NCBI RefSeq assembly: GCF_032268605.1
Contig: NZ_CP130318.1
Coordinates: 1,832,001-1,896,000, forward strand
DNA length: 64,000 nucleotides
Reading direction: 5' to 3'
Origin: Paenibacillus aurantius
Lineage (GTDB): Bacteria; Bacillota; Bacilli; Paenibacillales; NBRC-103111
Position numbers and translations under genes: made by a program. Under the pieces are notes generated by a model, which had not been told where the DNA came from, searched no databases, and saw only the letters and a program-made list of their open reading frames with translations. Positions 52,967 to 63,336 of this stretch are shown here, piece by piece. Every line of letters begins with the position of its first letter. The stretch's first letter is position 1.

Positions 52967-53923
52967 ATGAAAACAACGCCTGCCGCCGTAGGAACGGATA
53001 GAGCACCGGCAGCGAAAGAGGCTTTTTACCAGACAAAGCGGTTTCGGCAGAATATTCCGCTATTTGTCATGCTTATACCGGGAGTGCTTTATTATCTGAT
53101 ATTCCGCTACTTGCCTATGGGCGGTCTTGTGATTGCTTTCAAGAACTACAATTTTCGCGATGGCATATGGTCAAGTCCGTGGGTCGGCTTGAAGTATTTC
53201 GAGATTCTATTCCAGTCCAACGTCACGCTGCAAATTATCTGGAATACCCTTAACCTGAGCGTACTGAGCCTGATCTTCGGGTTCCCTGCGCCGATTATTA
53301 TTGCCATTGCCTTGAATGAGGTCCGGAAGAGCTGGCTGAAGCGCTGGATTCAAACCATTATTTATCTGCCTCATTTTTTGTCCTGGGTTATCGTTGCAGG
53401 CATTATCCTGACTCTGTTCTCCATTGACGGAGGCACCATCAACAAGCTGCTGGGCCAATGGGGGATGGAGCCTGTGCCTTTCCTGTACCGCTCGAACTCA
53501 TGGATCGCCATCTTTATCGGCTCCGGCATGTGGAAGGAGATGGGCTTCAGCGCTATTATCTATCTCGCCGCTATCTCCGGCATTGACCCCAGTCTGTACG
53601 AATCCGCAGGGATGGACGGCGCAGGCAAGCTTAGGCAGATTTGGCATATCACCCTGCCAGGCATCCGTCCTACGATTATCCTGCTGCTGATTCTTGGAAT
53701 GGGCCGTCTGATGGAGGTAGGATTTGACCAGGTTTACAATTTGCAGAATCCCACAGTCCTGCAGAAAGCGGAGGTCATCAGCACCTACGTGTACAAAGTG
53801 GGGCTGCAGCAGGCCCAGTTTGGCCTGACTACAGCCATGGGCTTGTTTGAATCCTTTGTCGGTCTGGTGCTTGTGCTGTCGGCTAATGCATTAGCCCGTA
53901 AATTCGATCAGGGCTTATTCTGA
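52967..53923 (+). CDS. Sugar ABC importer permease, LplB type (locus 6)
   Basis: Membrane subunit, 318 aa. A charged N-terminus is followed by six helices. FRYLPMGGLVIAFKNYNF near residue 45 and the EAA loop ESAGMDGAGKLRQIWHI are typical of LplB-like proteins. GGAAAGAAGGG precedes ATG 52967. It starts the importer section of locus 6 downstream of element B and is followed 19 bp later by the second permease. Confidence 0.95.
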   Translation: MKTTPAAVGTDRAPAAKEAFYQTKRFRQNIPLFVMLIPGVLYYLIFRYLPMGGLVIAFKNYNFRDGIWSSPWVGLKYFEILFQSNVTLQIIWNTLNLSVLSLIFGFPAPIIIAIALNEVRKSWLKRWIQTIIYLPHFLSWVIVAGIILTLFSIDGGTINKLLGQWGMEPVPFLYRSNSWIAIFIGSGMWKEMGFSAIIYLAAISGIDPSLYESAGMDGAGKLRQIWHITLPGIRPTIILLLILGMGRLMEVGFDQVYNLQNPTVLQKAEVISTYVYKVGLQQAQFGLTTAMGLFESFVGLVLVLSANALARKFDQGLF

Positions 53924-53942
53924 AGAAAGGAGGGAAATCCTC

Positions 53943-54815
53943 TTGAGGGAATCCACAGGCGGAAAAATTTTTGTAATCTTTATTCACGTGGTATTGATCA
54001 TCATTTCACTCACCTGCATTCTGCCTTTCCTGCATCTGATTGCGCTGTCCATAAGCTCAGGGCATGCGGTTGACCTGGGTCAAGTCTGGTTCTGGCCGGT
54101 GGGGCTTGATTTCACCGTTTACATATACTTTTTTGAGAATACACCGGCCTTACGCGCCTTTACCAACAGCGTGATCATTACCTTATGCGGAACGGCCTTG
54201 AGCATGCTGGCCACGGTGCTGACGGCCTATCCCTTATCCCGCCGTTACCTCTACGCCCGCAAACCGATCACAACGGCCGCATTGTTCACCATGCTCTTCA
54301 GTGGAGGGATGATCCCTACATATCTGGTCATGAATAGCCTGCATTTGACCAATACTTACTGGTCCCTCTGGTTTGGCGGGCTGATCAGCACCTATAATAT
54401 GCTGATTATGAAAAGCTATTTTGAGAGCATCCCGGGAGAAGTGGCGGAATCCGCCCAGATTGATGGCTGCGGCGAGGTCCAACTGCTCATGCGCATCATA
54501 CTGCCCTTGTCTCTTCCCATGTTGGCTACGCTGACGTTATTCTACGGAGTGGGCTACTGGAACATGTTCATGAGCGTTATTCTTTACATCAATAAGACGA
54601 ATTTGCAGAATCTTACTGTTATCGTTCAGGGGATGTTGCAAATTCAGGGGAACTTCAATATGTCGGCCATGGATATGATGCAGCAGCAGGAAATGGTATC
54701 CGAAAAGCTGAAAGCGGTTGGGGTTGTGGTTATGGTTGTGCCTATGCTGGTGGTATATCCGTTCCTGCAGAAATATTTTGTCAAAGGCATTATGCTTGGC
54801 TCTATCAAGGGTTAG
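53943..54815 (+). CDS. Sugar ABC importer permease, YtcP type (locus 6)
   Basis: Second membrane subunit, 290 aa, six helices, EAA loop ESAQIDGCGEVQLL followed by ILPLSLP, and C-terminus FVKGIMLGSIKG. TTG 53943 lies behind AAAGGAGGG, and no nearby in-frame ATG fits, so a TTG start is accepted. The binding protein follows 44 bp later. As in the other two loci, no ATPase gene is present. Confidence 0.94.
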   Translation: MRESTGGKIFVIFIHVVLIIISLTCILPFLHLIALSISSGHAVDLGQVWFWPVGLDFTVYIYFFENTPALRAFTNSVIITLCGTALSMLATVLTAYPLSRRYLYARKPITTAALFTMLFSGGMIPTYLVMNSLHLTNTYWSLWFGGLISTYNMLIMKSYFESIPGEVAESAQIDGCGEVQLLMRIILPLSLPMLATLTLFYGVGYWNMFMSVILYINKTNLQNLTVIVQGMLQIQGNFNMSAMDMMQQQEMVSEKLKAVGVVVMVVPMLVVYPFLQKYFVKGIMLGSIKG

Positions 54816-54859
54816 CGGCAACAAGGAAATGTATCATAGATTGATGAGGGGGATTCCAC

Positions 54860-56500
54860 ATGTTTGGACAAACATTGGCACCAAAAATGAAGATTACGTT
54901 AGCGCTGGGACTGTCGGCGGTTATGGCAGCAGGGGCAGCTGGTTGCAGTCAAAAGGAAGAAGGGACAGAAGGGCAAGCTGAAGGAAAAGCCACAATTACC
55001 GTTTCCAACTATGACAGGGGCAATATTCCCGCAGCGGAGGGAACGGTTGAGGACAACCGTTGGACCAAGTGGATCAATGAGCATTCTCCCGTTACGGCCA
55101 AGTTTGTGCCGGTGGCCCGGGCAGAGGCAGTCAAGAAGCTGAATGTGTTGTTCGCATCGGGCAGTGCGCCGGATATTGTCAATGATTATGATACGGGGTT
55201 CCGGAATTCCCTGTACCAGCAGAAGCAATTGATGCCTCTGGACGATTACTTGCAATATGCCCCTGAATACCAGAAGCTGCTGGAGAAGTACCCCCAGCTT
55301 CGCAAAATAGGCACCAAGCCGGACGGCAAGCTTTACGAAATTGGTAAAATTAATGAGCCCCATCTGCAGAGTGTAGCCTTTATCCGGATGGATTGGCTGA
55401 AAAAGCTGAAGCTTGAGGTTCCGAAGACCACCGACGAATTGCTTGTCGTTCTGAAAGCATTCGTTGAGCAGGACCCTGACGGCAACGGGAAGAAGGATAC
55501 TTATGGAACCAATATGAGCTACACCTCGGACGGCATGGTGGATTCCATGTTCGGCTCGTACGGCTGGAAAATCTCCAATGATGACAAAATTATCAGAACT
55601 TGGGATAATACGCTGGAGTCTCTTAAGTTCAAGAAAAGGTTATTTGAGGAAGGGCTTATCGATAAGGATTACCTGGCGGACAAGAATGGAGCCAAAGCCA
55701 AGCAGGATTATCTGAACGGAAAAATAGGCGTTTATCTTCCTCCTGTTGTCAGCAACTGGTTTGAGAGTACGGTAACGGACGTCAAAACGCTCCGCAAGAT
55801 TGTTCCGGAGGCGGAGATTGCGCCAATGGCGCAGCCCAAGTCTTCCATGGGGCAATTCGTTCACCATGTGGTCAATCCGGTTCAAATGACCACGGTGATC
55901 AATGCCGCGGCCAAAAATCCCAAGGCTGCTATGGAATATATTAACTTCATCATCAAGCCGGAGAACAGTCTGATTCTGAAAAAAGGTATGGAAGGAGAGC
56001 ATTGGAAAAAAGGTGCGGACGGTTTTCCCAAGGTCATTGATCCTGCGAAGAATGCCAAGGAACTGGATTGGGCCATGGACTACTCCATGTTTTACTCGAT
56101 CCCAGAGAATCCGCTTCTGATTTCCACCACTGCGTTCGACATGAGTGATCCTGACCAGAAGGCTGGTCTGGACATGTTGAAGAAAGCCGACGAGTTTCTG
56201 CTTAATCCCGAGGCCCAGTATCCCGCGCTGAGTCACTATGAGCATATGCCTACCCTGTCGAGCGAGTTGGTAGTGATCAATACCAATATCGACAAGGAAA
56301 TGAAGGACATCTATACCAAAGGCATTATCGGCGGGGCCCCATATACCCCTGAGCAGGCCATTGTAGATGCCAAAGCTGCCTGGGAGAGAGGCGGCGGCAA
56401 ACAGATAGAAGAATTCATGAATACCTGGTATAAAGAAAATAAGGGCAGAGCCTTCCTAGGTAAGGATATCCTGGAGTTGGTCCGCTCCCAACACAAGTAA
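54860..56500 (+). CDS. Extracellular solute-binding lipoprotein (locus 6)
   Basis: Ligand-binding subunit, 546 aa. The signal peptide ends in the lipobox AAGC (Cys about 30), followed by SQKEEGTEGQAEG. The mature region contains the Asp/Asn-rich loop QDPDGNGKKDTYGTN, a calcium-site-like feature of LipO/YtcQ-like proteins. GAGGGGGATT precedes ATG 54860. Its neighbours, a GH88/GH105 hydrolase and two GH43 enzymes, suggest a pectin- or arabinan-derived oligosaccharide as ligand (inference). Confidence 0.93.
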   Translation: MFGQTLAPKMKITLALGLSAVMAAGAAGCSQKEEGTEGQAEGKATITVSNYDRGNIPAAEGTVEDNRWTKWINEHSPVTAKFVPVARAEAVKKLNVLFASGSAPDIVNDYDTGFRNSLYQQKQLMPLDDYLQYAPEYQKLLEKYPQLRKIGTKPDGKLYEIGKINEPHLQSVAFIRMDWLKKLKLEVPKTTDELLVVLKAFVEQDPDGNGKKDTYGTNMSYTSDGMVDSMFGSYGWKISNDDKIIRTWDNTLESLKFKKRLFEEGLIDKDYLADKNGAKAKQDYLNGKIGVYLPPVVSNWFESTVTDVKTLRKIVPEAEIAPMAQPKSSMGQFVHHVVNPVQMTTVINAAAKNPKAAMEYINFIIKPENSLILKKGMEGEHWKKGADGFPKVIDPAKNAKELDWAMDYSMFYSIPENPLLISTTAFDMSDPDQKAGLDMLKKADEFLLNPEAQYPALSHYEHMPTLSSELVVINTNIDKEMKDIYTKGIIGGAPYTPEQAIVDAKAAWERGGGKQIEEFMNTWYKENKGRAFLGKDILELVRSQHK

Positions 56501-56601
56501 GGGCTGAAGGGCCTGGAATAGGATAAATGCGGACTTGGTTCGGCAAAGGCCGGGCCAAGTTTGCTTTCGGAACATTTTATATGAGGAGGAGTATAGGAAT
56601 C

Positions 56602-57717
56602 ATGACAAATGAAATGCTGCTTCAAAAAATCGGACTAGTAGTGGACAAGCTTATGAATCTGGGCGGCAGCGACTATGAAAAGGATAAAACCGTGGTCCAG
56701 GCCGATACAAGAAAAGGAATTGTCCAGCGGGATTTCGGAATTGAAGAATGGGACTGGCCCCAGGGCATCGGTCTTTATGGTCTGTACAAGCTGCAGGAGT
56801 ATTACAGCGATCACCGCTATATAAAGTTTTTTCAGAACTGGTATTCCCGCAATTTTGAGGTTGGTCTGCCGTCAAAAAACATTAATACGACCGCCCCTTA
56901 TCTGGCTCTGGTTCTGCTCCTAGATCAGCTTGAGCCTTCCAACCAGCTGGAACAGTTATGCCGGGATCACGCGGACTGGCTCGTTCATGAGCTGCCCAAG
57001 ACCAAGGAAGGCGGCTTCCAGCATACAGTCACTGCCATTGGCAACCGGGATGGAATCCACTTGCACAATGGGCAGTTATGGATTGATACGCTCTTTATGG
57101 CGGTTCTGTTTCTGAACCAGGCCGGGCGCAAGTTCAATCGGCCGGAGTGGGAGCAAGAAGCAGTACACCAGATTTTGCTCCATATCAAGTACTTGTTCGA
57201 CAAACATACCGGACTGTTCTTCCACGGCTGGAGCTTCGAGCGCAATGATAATTTTGGCAGCATCTTCTGGTGCCGCGGCAATTCCTGGTTCACCTACGGC
57301 CTCGTCGATTACCTGGAAACTTGCCAGGATACGATGAACCCGGGTGTCCGTCAATTTCTGGTCGATACGTATAAGGCTCAGGTCAACGCTCTGGTTCCGC
57401 TCCAGGCCGTTTCCGGTCTATGGCACACCGTCCTGCAAGACCCAACCAGCTATGAAGAGGTATCCGGATCGGCCGCAATTGCCGCGGGTATCCTAAAAGG
57501 CATAAAAGCCGGTATTCTGGATTCCTCCTATCAGGCTGTTGCAGACATGGCCATCCAGGCGGTTTGTCAAAATATCAGCGGGGATGGAACCGTGCTGAAT
57601 GTGTCAGCCGGAACCGGTATGGGAATGGATAAAGACCATTATAAAAACATTACCATTATGCCAATGGCATACGGACAGTCCCTTGCTCTTATTGCCTTGT
57701 ATGAAGCTTTAAAATAA
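56602..57717 (+). CDS. GH88/GH105 unsaturated (rhamno)galacturonyl hydrolase-like protein
   Basis: Cytoplasmic (alpha/alpha)6-barrel enzyme, 371 aa, the usual size of YteR/YesR. Family members hydrate the unsaturated uronic residue left by polysaccharide lyases. The visible signatures are EEWDWPQGIGLYGL, LHNGQLWIDTLFMAVL (catalytic Asp expected here), WCRGNSWFTYGL and LWHTVLQDPTSYEEVSGSAAIAAG. ATG 56602 follows GAGGAGGAG. An in-frame start at 56527 has no ribosome site. Its presence implies that the imported oligosaccharides come from a lyase-cleaved pectin or similar uronic polymer, although no lyase gene lies in this window. Confidence 0.9.
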   Translation: MTNEMLLQKIGLVVDKLMNLGGSDYEKDKTVVQADTRKGIVQRDFGIEEWDWPQGIGLYGLYKLQEYYSDHRYIKFFQNWYSRNFEVGLPSKNINTTAPYLALVLLLDQLEPSNQLEQLCRDHADWLVHELPKTKEGGFQHTVTAIGNRDGIHLHNGQLWIDTLFMAVLFLNQAGRKFNRPEWEQEAVHQILLHIKYLFDKHTGLFFHGWSFERNDNFGSIFWCRGNSWFTYGLVDYLETCQDTMNPGVRQFLVDTYKAQVNALVPLQAVSGLWHTVLQDPTSYEEVSGSAAIAAGILKGIKAGILDSSYQAVADMAIQAVCQNISGDGTVLNVSAGTGMGMDKDHYKNITIMPMAYGQSLALIALYEALK

Positions 57718-57745
57718 TTCAGGTAAACCGGACCGGAACGTGACG

Positions 57746-57806
57746 CGCTTCCTTCCTACGTAGACAGGTAAAATGTAAACCTTGTTTGCTTGGAAGGAAG
57801 CGTTTT
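57746..57806 (+). terminator. Terminator-like hairpin before the second sensor kinase
   Basis: CGCTTCCTTCC (57746-57756) pairs perfectly with GGAAGGAAGCG (57792-57802), followed by TTTTAT. The 35-nt loop is unusually long. Confidence 0.6.
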
Positions 57807-57844
57807 ATAACACAGTATGAAATTCAAAGGGGGAGGGGAGTCGA

Positions 57845-59659
57845 CTGCATCCGACAAGCTGGCCGGGTTATATAGCCGGAAAAATAAAGGGCAGCTTCAA
57901 GATCAAACTGATCGTGCTGCTCTCGTGTATGGTAACACTTGCCTTTGCCTTGGCAGGCTGGATGGTTTATCGGTCAAATATCCAGTTAATGGAGGATGAA
58001 ATCAGCAAGCAGTTCTCCATCGCCAACGAACAGGCTTTGGCCAGACTGGAGATGACCTTCCAGGAAATCAACCGCGTATCCCAATCCATTATCCTGAATC
58101 CGTCCATCGAACTGTTCCTCAGGGAGAACGTCGTTCCCGTAAACGATTCCTACACCCAATTCAAGAACCGCAAGTATGTGGAAGAACAGTTGAATATGCT
58201 CCTGGTGGATGCGCCGTCCATCCGTTCCGTTTTCCTGTACAATGAGGACGGGGAAATGACGGCTCTCTCCAAAACCGGTGCGTCGGGAGAGCCGGGAACG
58301 GATGACTTGACCAGGATGATGGAAAAGCTTAAGCCCCATCGGGGGAATATGGTCTGGGGCCGAGCCGAGGCGGCCAGCACCATTGATCCGGAGGGCCGCA
58401 GAACGGTTCTGGTTGCAGCCAGACGGATGCTCAATGAGAGGCTGATCCCGTACGGCACCATGGTGATGGTGATGGAGGAAAGCTTGGTATCCAAGGTGCT
58501 GCGTGATCTTACGGAGAACAGCAGCGGCAAGGTGTTGCTGCTGGAGCCTGCAGGCGGTGTGCTCTACTCCAATAACGATCAGAGCGAGATGGAGCAACTC
58601 GTGCAACTGACAAAGGCACATTATCCTCGTTATGTCAAAATGAATGGCATCACCTATCTGTTTGTCCGCCACGAGCTGATTCCGGCAGGTTTTACCCTAT
58701 ATGGAGGGGCTTCCTTGCAGGAGATACAGAGGAAAAATAAAGACATCATCCAGGTATTGGCATTTGCCGGAATCGGCGTGATCCTGCTCAGTGCACTACT
58801 TATTACGATTTCCACCCGGACGCTCCTCACTCCTCTTGCCCATCTGATGCAGGGACTGCGTATGCTGCGTTCCGGCGATTTCACGGTCCGTGTCAAAGTG
58901 GATTCCGGCGATGAGCTGGGCTTCATCGGAGACAGCTTCAACAGCATGGCGGAGCAAGTGAGCGAGCTGATTAATAAGGTATATCTGGCCCAGATCAGCC
59001 AGAGGGAATCGGAGCTGAAGGCCATCCAGGCACAGCTGAACCCTCATTATCTGCACAACCTGTTCAATGAGCTGTATTGGAAGCTGTACAGCAACGATCA
59101 GGAGGAGGCGGCGCTTCTGATCAACGCCATCTCGGAGATGTTGAAGTATTCCCTTAAATCTGTCCAGACGGATACGACTCTTGGCGAAGAGCTGCACCAG
59201 ATCCGCAATTACATCAAGATCCAGACAGAGCTGTTCACCGGCGGGATTGAAACCATTATCCAAGCTGAGGAGTCCCTGCTGAGTCTGCGGATGATGCGAT
59301 CCCTCTTGCTGCCGGTGGTGGAAAATGTTTTTGTGCACGCTTTCCGTGATATGGAGAAAGACCGGGTGCTGCGGATTAAAGCGTTCCTGTTAAATGAGGC
59401 GCTGCATATCGTGGTGGCTGACAACGGATGCGGTATGGATAAAGAAACCCTGAGAACCTTGACAGAGGCGGAGGCTATACTGCCGGACGGCGATAAGACA
59501 GGAATCGGCTACAAAAGTGTGCTGCGGCGCATTCAACTGGTATACGGACCCGCATATGGAGTGGAAATTACCAGTAGTAAAGGAAAAGGAACGGTTGTTC
59601 ACATGACGCTTCCTATTAAATCCGGGACACTGGGGAGTCATGAGGAGGGAAACGGGTGA
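57845..59659 (+). CDS. Membrane sensor histidine kinase, YesM type (locus 6), atypical start
   Basis: Sensor for locus 6, about 604 aa if begun at CTG 57845. One helix follows the basic stretch KIKGSFKIKL, an extracellular domain of about 260 residues precedes a second helix, and HAMP, LNPHYLHNLFN (acceptor His about 401) and HATPase (VVENVFVHAF, ADNGCGM) follow. The frame is open only from 57821 and contains no ATG, GTG or TTG before GTG 57914, which lies inside the first helix and has no ribosome site. AAGGGGGAGGGGAG directly before CTG 57845 looks like a real ribosome site. Alternatively, one base too many in the G-run could hide ATG 57817. The regulator overlaps the stop. Confidence 0.85.
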   Translation: MHPTSWPGYIAGKIKGSFKIKLIVLLSCMVTLAFALAGWMVYRSNIQLMEDEISKQFSIANEQALARLEMTFQEINRVSQSIILNPSIELFLRENVVPVNDSYTQFKNRKYVEEQLNMLLVDAPSIRSVFLYNEDGEMTALSKTGASGEPGTDDLTRMMEKLKPHRGNMVWGRAEAASTIDPEGRRTVLVAARRMLNERLIPYGTMVMVMEESLVSKVLRDLTENSSGKVLLLEPAGGVLYSNNDQSEMEQLVQLTKAHYPRYVKMNGITYLFVRHELIPAGFTLYGGASLQEIQRKNKDIIQVLAFAGIGVILLSALLITISTRTLLTPLAHLMQGLRMLRSGDFTVRVKVDSGDELGFIGDSFNSMAEQVSELINKVYLAQISQRESELKAIQAQLNPHYLHNLFNELYWKLYSNDQEEAALLINAISEMLKYSLKSVQTDTTLGEELHQIRNYIKIQTELFTGGIETIIQAEESLLSLRMMRSLLLPVVENVFVHAFRDMEKDRVLRIKAFLLNEALHIVVADNGCGMDKETLRTLTEAEAILPDGDKTGIGYKSVLRRIQLVYGPAYGVEITSSKGKGTVVHMTLPIKSGTLGSHEEGNG

Positions 59660-61191
59660 AGGGCAAGTTGTTTATTGCAGAGGATCAGCCTAACTTCCGC
59701 AAGGGGCTGCTGAAACTGGTGGGGAAGCGGTCCGCCGAGTGGGTGGTGACTGGGGAAGCGGCCAATGGCCGGGACGCCTTGTTAATGATGGAGAATTGTG
59801 TCCCGGATCTCTTGCTGACCGATATCCGGATGCCCCATATAGATGGTCTGCAGCTGGCAGAAGAAATCAGAAGACGCGGCTGGCTGACGAAGATTGTGAT
59901 TGTAACCGGATTCAAGGATTTTTCGTATGCCCAGTCCGCCGTCAAGTTCGGTGTGCTGGACTTTATCACGAAGCCTTGTGTGGAAACGGATATATTAAGC
60001 GTACTCGAGCGGATTTATGTGCAGCTGATTGAAGAAAGCCAGTCTCAGCTCTTGGTGGAGGGCTGGAAGCGCCAGCATGAAGACAGCGAGCTGCGCTCGG
60101 CCATTATGGGCATGCCCTGCAGCGGGGAAAAGGTGGAGGCACTGCTGAAGCGGTTGAAGCAATGTGAGCTGCATTTTCTCCGTATTCCTACCTATTTCCC
60201 CCCGGAGAAGCATTATTCCGCCGAGGATGTGCCGCTTTTGCAGTTTGCTTTCGCCAATATTGCCGGGGAGCACTTGAATAAATGGTTTCCCGGCGGCTTT
60301 CGCCTGTTTCCCATGAACGCATCGGAGTGGGCTTTATTGGTGGACCGGAGTGCTTCCCAGCCGGATACATCCCCCTCATGGCCGCAGATACTCACCGATT
60401 CGGTCCATCATTATCTGAGGCTGGCTCTTGAATACAGCGGACAAGGGCTATGCGCCAATACGGAGGAATTGCGTCAGGGCTACAGACGCTATTGCCGGGA
60501 AGGGGACAGGGACTACGGTTCTGCCAATGAATCACTGCTCAACCAGACGGCGCTTTACGAGAAGGAGAAGGAAATTGTAACCTGGCTTATGTCGGAGGAT
60601 AACAGCCGGCTGAGCCGTGAGCTGCAGGAGCAAGCCGTCCGGATCAGCCATTTGCCCCCGCAAACCGCCAAGATTGAAGCGCTGCTGCTGGCTGCTGCCA
60701 TTCTTCGGCTAGTGCAGGTCCAGTTTCCCGAATGGCAAATGGCTGTGCGCCCCATAGAGTGGGATACTGTCTACAAATGTGCGACGCCGGAGGATATTGC
60801 GGCATGGCTGCAGGGATATATTCATGAATTCCTGCAGTCCCACAATAACTGGCTTGCCAGCAAGAATGATAATCCGGTCAAGCAGGCTATCCGGTTTATT
60901 GAAGAGTCATACATGGGGGTATGCGGCTTGGCCGAGGTGGCGGCCCATGTCCATCTCAACCCCAGCTACTTCAGTAATATGTTTAAAAAGGAAACCGGGG
61001 AAAGTGTAACCGGCTATATCCAGAACCTGCGCGTACAAAAAGCGAAGCTTCTGCTGAAAAGTACAGATATGAAAATATTCGAAATTTCCGAAGCCACGGG
61101 CTTCAACGACTCCAATTATTTCACGCATATCTTCAACAAAATAGCGGGAGTCTCGCCCAAAGAATACCGCAAGCAGATGGCCGGCCAGTGA
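59656..61191 (+). CDS. AraC-type response regulator, YesN type (locus 6)
   Basis: Partner of the preceding kinase, 511 aa. The receiver domain has AEDQPNFRKG and phospho-acceptor Asp about 56 in LLTDIRMPHIDG. A middle region of unknown role follows. The C-terminal AraC domain (about 410-508) contains LAEVAAHVHLNPSYFSNMFKKE and FEISEATGFNDSNYFTHIFNK and ends GVSPKEYRK. GTG 59656 overlaps the kinase stop as GTGA behind GGAGGG, so translation is coupled. It is the best candidate to bind the duplicated element at 44561 and 52854. Confidence 0.94.
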   Translation: MKGKLFIAEDQPNFRKGLLKLVGKRSAEWVVTGEAANGRDALLMMENCVPDLLLTDIRMPHIDGLQLAEEIRRRGWLTKIVIVTGFKDFSYAQSAVKFGVLDFITKPCVETDILSVLERIYVQLIEESQSQLLVEGWKRQHEDSELRSAIMGMPCSGEKVEALLKRLKQCELHFLRIPTYFPPEKHYSAEDVPLLQFAFANIAGEHLNKWFPGGFRLFPMNASEWALLVDRSASQPDTSPSWPQILTDSVHHYLRLALEYSGQGLCANTEELRQGYRRYCREGDRDYGSANESLLNQTALYEKEKEIVTWLMSEDNSRLSRELQEQAVRISHLPPQTAKIEALLLAAAILRLVQVQFPEWQMAVRPIEWDTVYKCATPEDIAAWLQGYIHEFLQSHNNWLASKNDNPVKQAIRFIEESYMGVCGLAEVAAHVHLNPSYFSNMFKKETGESVTGYIQNLRVQKAKLLLKSTDMKIFEISEATGFNDSNYFTHIFNKIAGVSPKEYRKQMAGQ

Positions 61192-61202
61192 CTCTTCCAG
61201 GA

Positions 61203-61310
61203 AAAAAGTTCATTTTACACCGTGCCCAAACCGGCTTAACAGAATTTCTAAAGGAACTTCATCCACTGGCAGACAAGCATCGCCAGCCGAATCATGGGGT
61301 GCTTGAATAA
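61203..61310 (+). other. Orphan reading frame, possible gene tail
   Basis: One frame in the gap after the regulator reads FILHRAQTGLTEFLKEL then HPLADKHRQPNHGVLE and a stop at 61308-61310. There is no start codon with a ribosome site. It could be the end of a deleted gene or chance. Confidence 0.2.
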
Positions 61311-61330
61311 AGATTTAGGGCCAGTCTTAT

Positions 61331-61346
61331 TGTTGCAAATGCAACA
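61331..61346. promoter_or_regulatory. Palindromic operator candidate for the MarR regulator
   Basis: TGTTGCA and TGCAACA form a perfect 7-bp inverted repeat around AA, 49 bp before the marR-type gene, and a half-site GTTGCA recurs at about 61365. MarR proteins usually bind such palindromes in their own promoter. Confidence 0.6.
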
Positions 61347-61394
61347 TAAAAAGGCTATTATTTAGTTGCAGTTAATACGTCCTAAGGAGTTAAT

Positions 61395-62574
<1,180 letters not shown>

Positions 62575-62637
62575 TTATCACACTCATTCGCTATATTCCG
62601 CGATGAACGGCAGCCATGATACGTTACACGGAAAGCA

Positions 62638-63336
62638 TCAGCGGAGGACATTCATCAGGAGGGGAAAGGTCAACGGGGCGAAAGCCAGACTGACGACCGC
62701 CGCCGCAATCATGGACAGGCAGGACACCGTACCTTCCACAGGCCCGAACTCAAAGGCCTTCGAGGTGCCGCCTCCGTGTGCCCCCATCCCGAGCATGACA
62801 CCTTTGGCGATGGGCGTTTGAATGGAAAGCAAGCGGATCAGCAAAGGACCGAGGAACATCCCGAGAATCGCCGTGACGATGACGCAAGCCGCCGTCAAGG
62901 AGGCGATGCCCCCTATTTTCTCGGTTATGGCCATCGCAATCGGTGTCGTGACAGACCTTGGCGCCAAATTCGCCAGCATGGACAGCTCCAGACCGAACAA
63001 CCGGGCGATCAGGATGGAAGAGGCAAAAGCCAAAAGCGACCCGAGCATTACGCTGACGATAAGCTCGGCCGCATGCTTCCGCAGCAGGGGAAGATGCTTG
63101 TAGATCGGAATGGCGAAGGCGACGGTTGCGGGCTTCAACAAATCAAGCAGAACGTGCGTCCCGGAGGCATAGGCGTCGTAGGAGGTACGGGTGGCCAACA
63201 AGCAGCCGATGAGCACGACCGGACTGACGAGCAGGGGGGAGAAGACGAACCACTTCCACCGTCTATACATTTTCTTGGAAAGCAAATAGACTCCAACGGT
63301 CACAATCAAACTGAGGATGGGAATAAGGATGGTCAT
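62638..63336 (-). CDS. LrgB/CidB/YwbG-type membrane protein
   Basis: Inner-membrane protein of the LrgB family, 232 aa, about seven hydrophobic segments. Hallmarks are LLKPATVAFAIPIYKH, LAPRSVTTPIAMAI and MGAHGGGTSKAFEFG followed by EGTVSCLSMI. Family pairs have been linked to murein hydrolase control, programmed lysis and, in B. subtilis YsbAB/PftAB, pyruvate transport. The ATG at 63336 overlaps the LrgA-type stop (ATGA), so the frame upstream of it was discarded. It is the second gene of a two-gene operon. Confidence 0.92.
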   Translation of the reverse strand: MTILIPILSLIVTVGVYLLSKKMYRRWKWFVFSPLLVSPVVLIGCLLATRTSYDAYASGTHVLLDLLKPATVAFAIPIYKHLPLLRKHAAELIVSVMLGSLLAFASSILIARLFGLELSMLANLAPRSVTTPIAMAITEKIGGIASLTAACVIVTAILGMFLGPLLIRLLSIQTPIAKGVMLGMGAHGGGTSKAFEFGPVEGTVSCLSMIAAAVVSLAFAPLTFPLLMNVLR

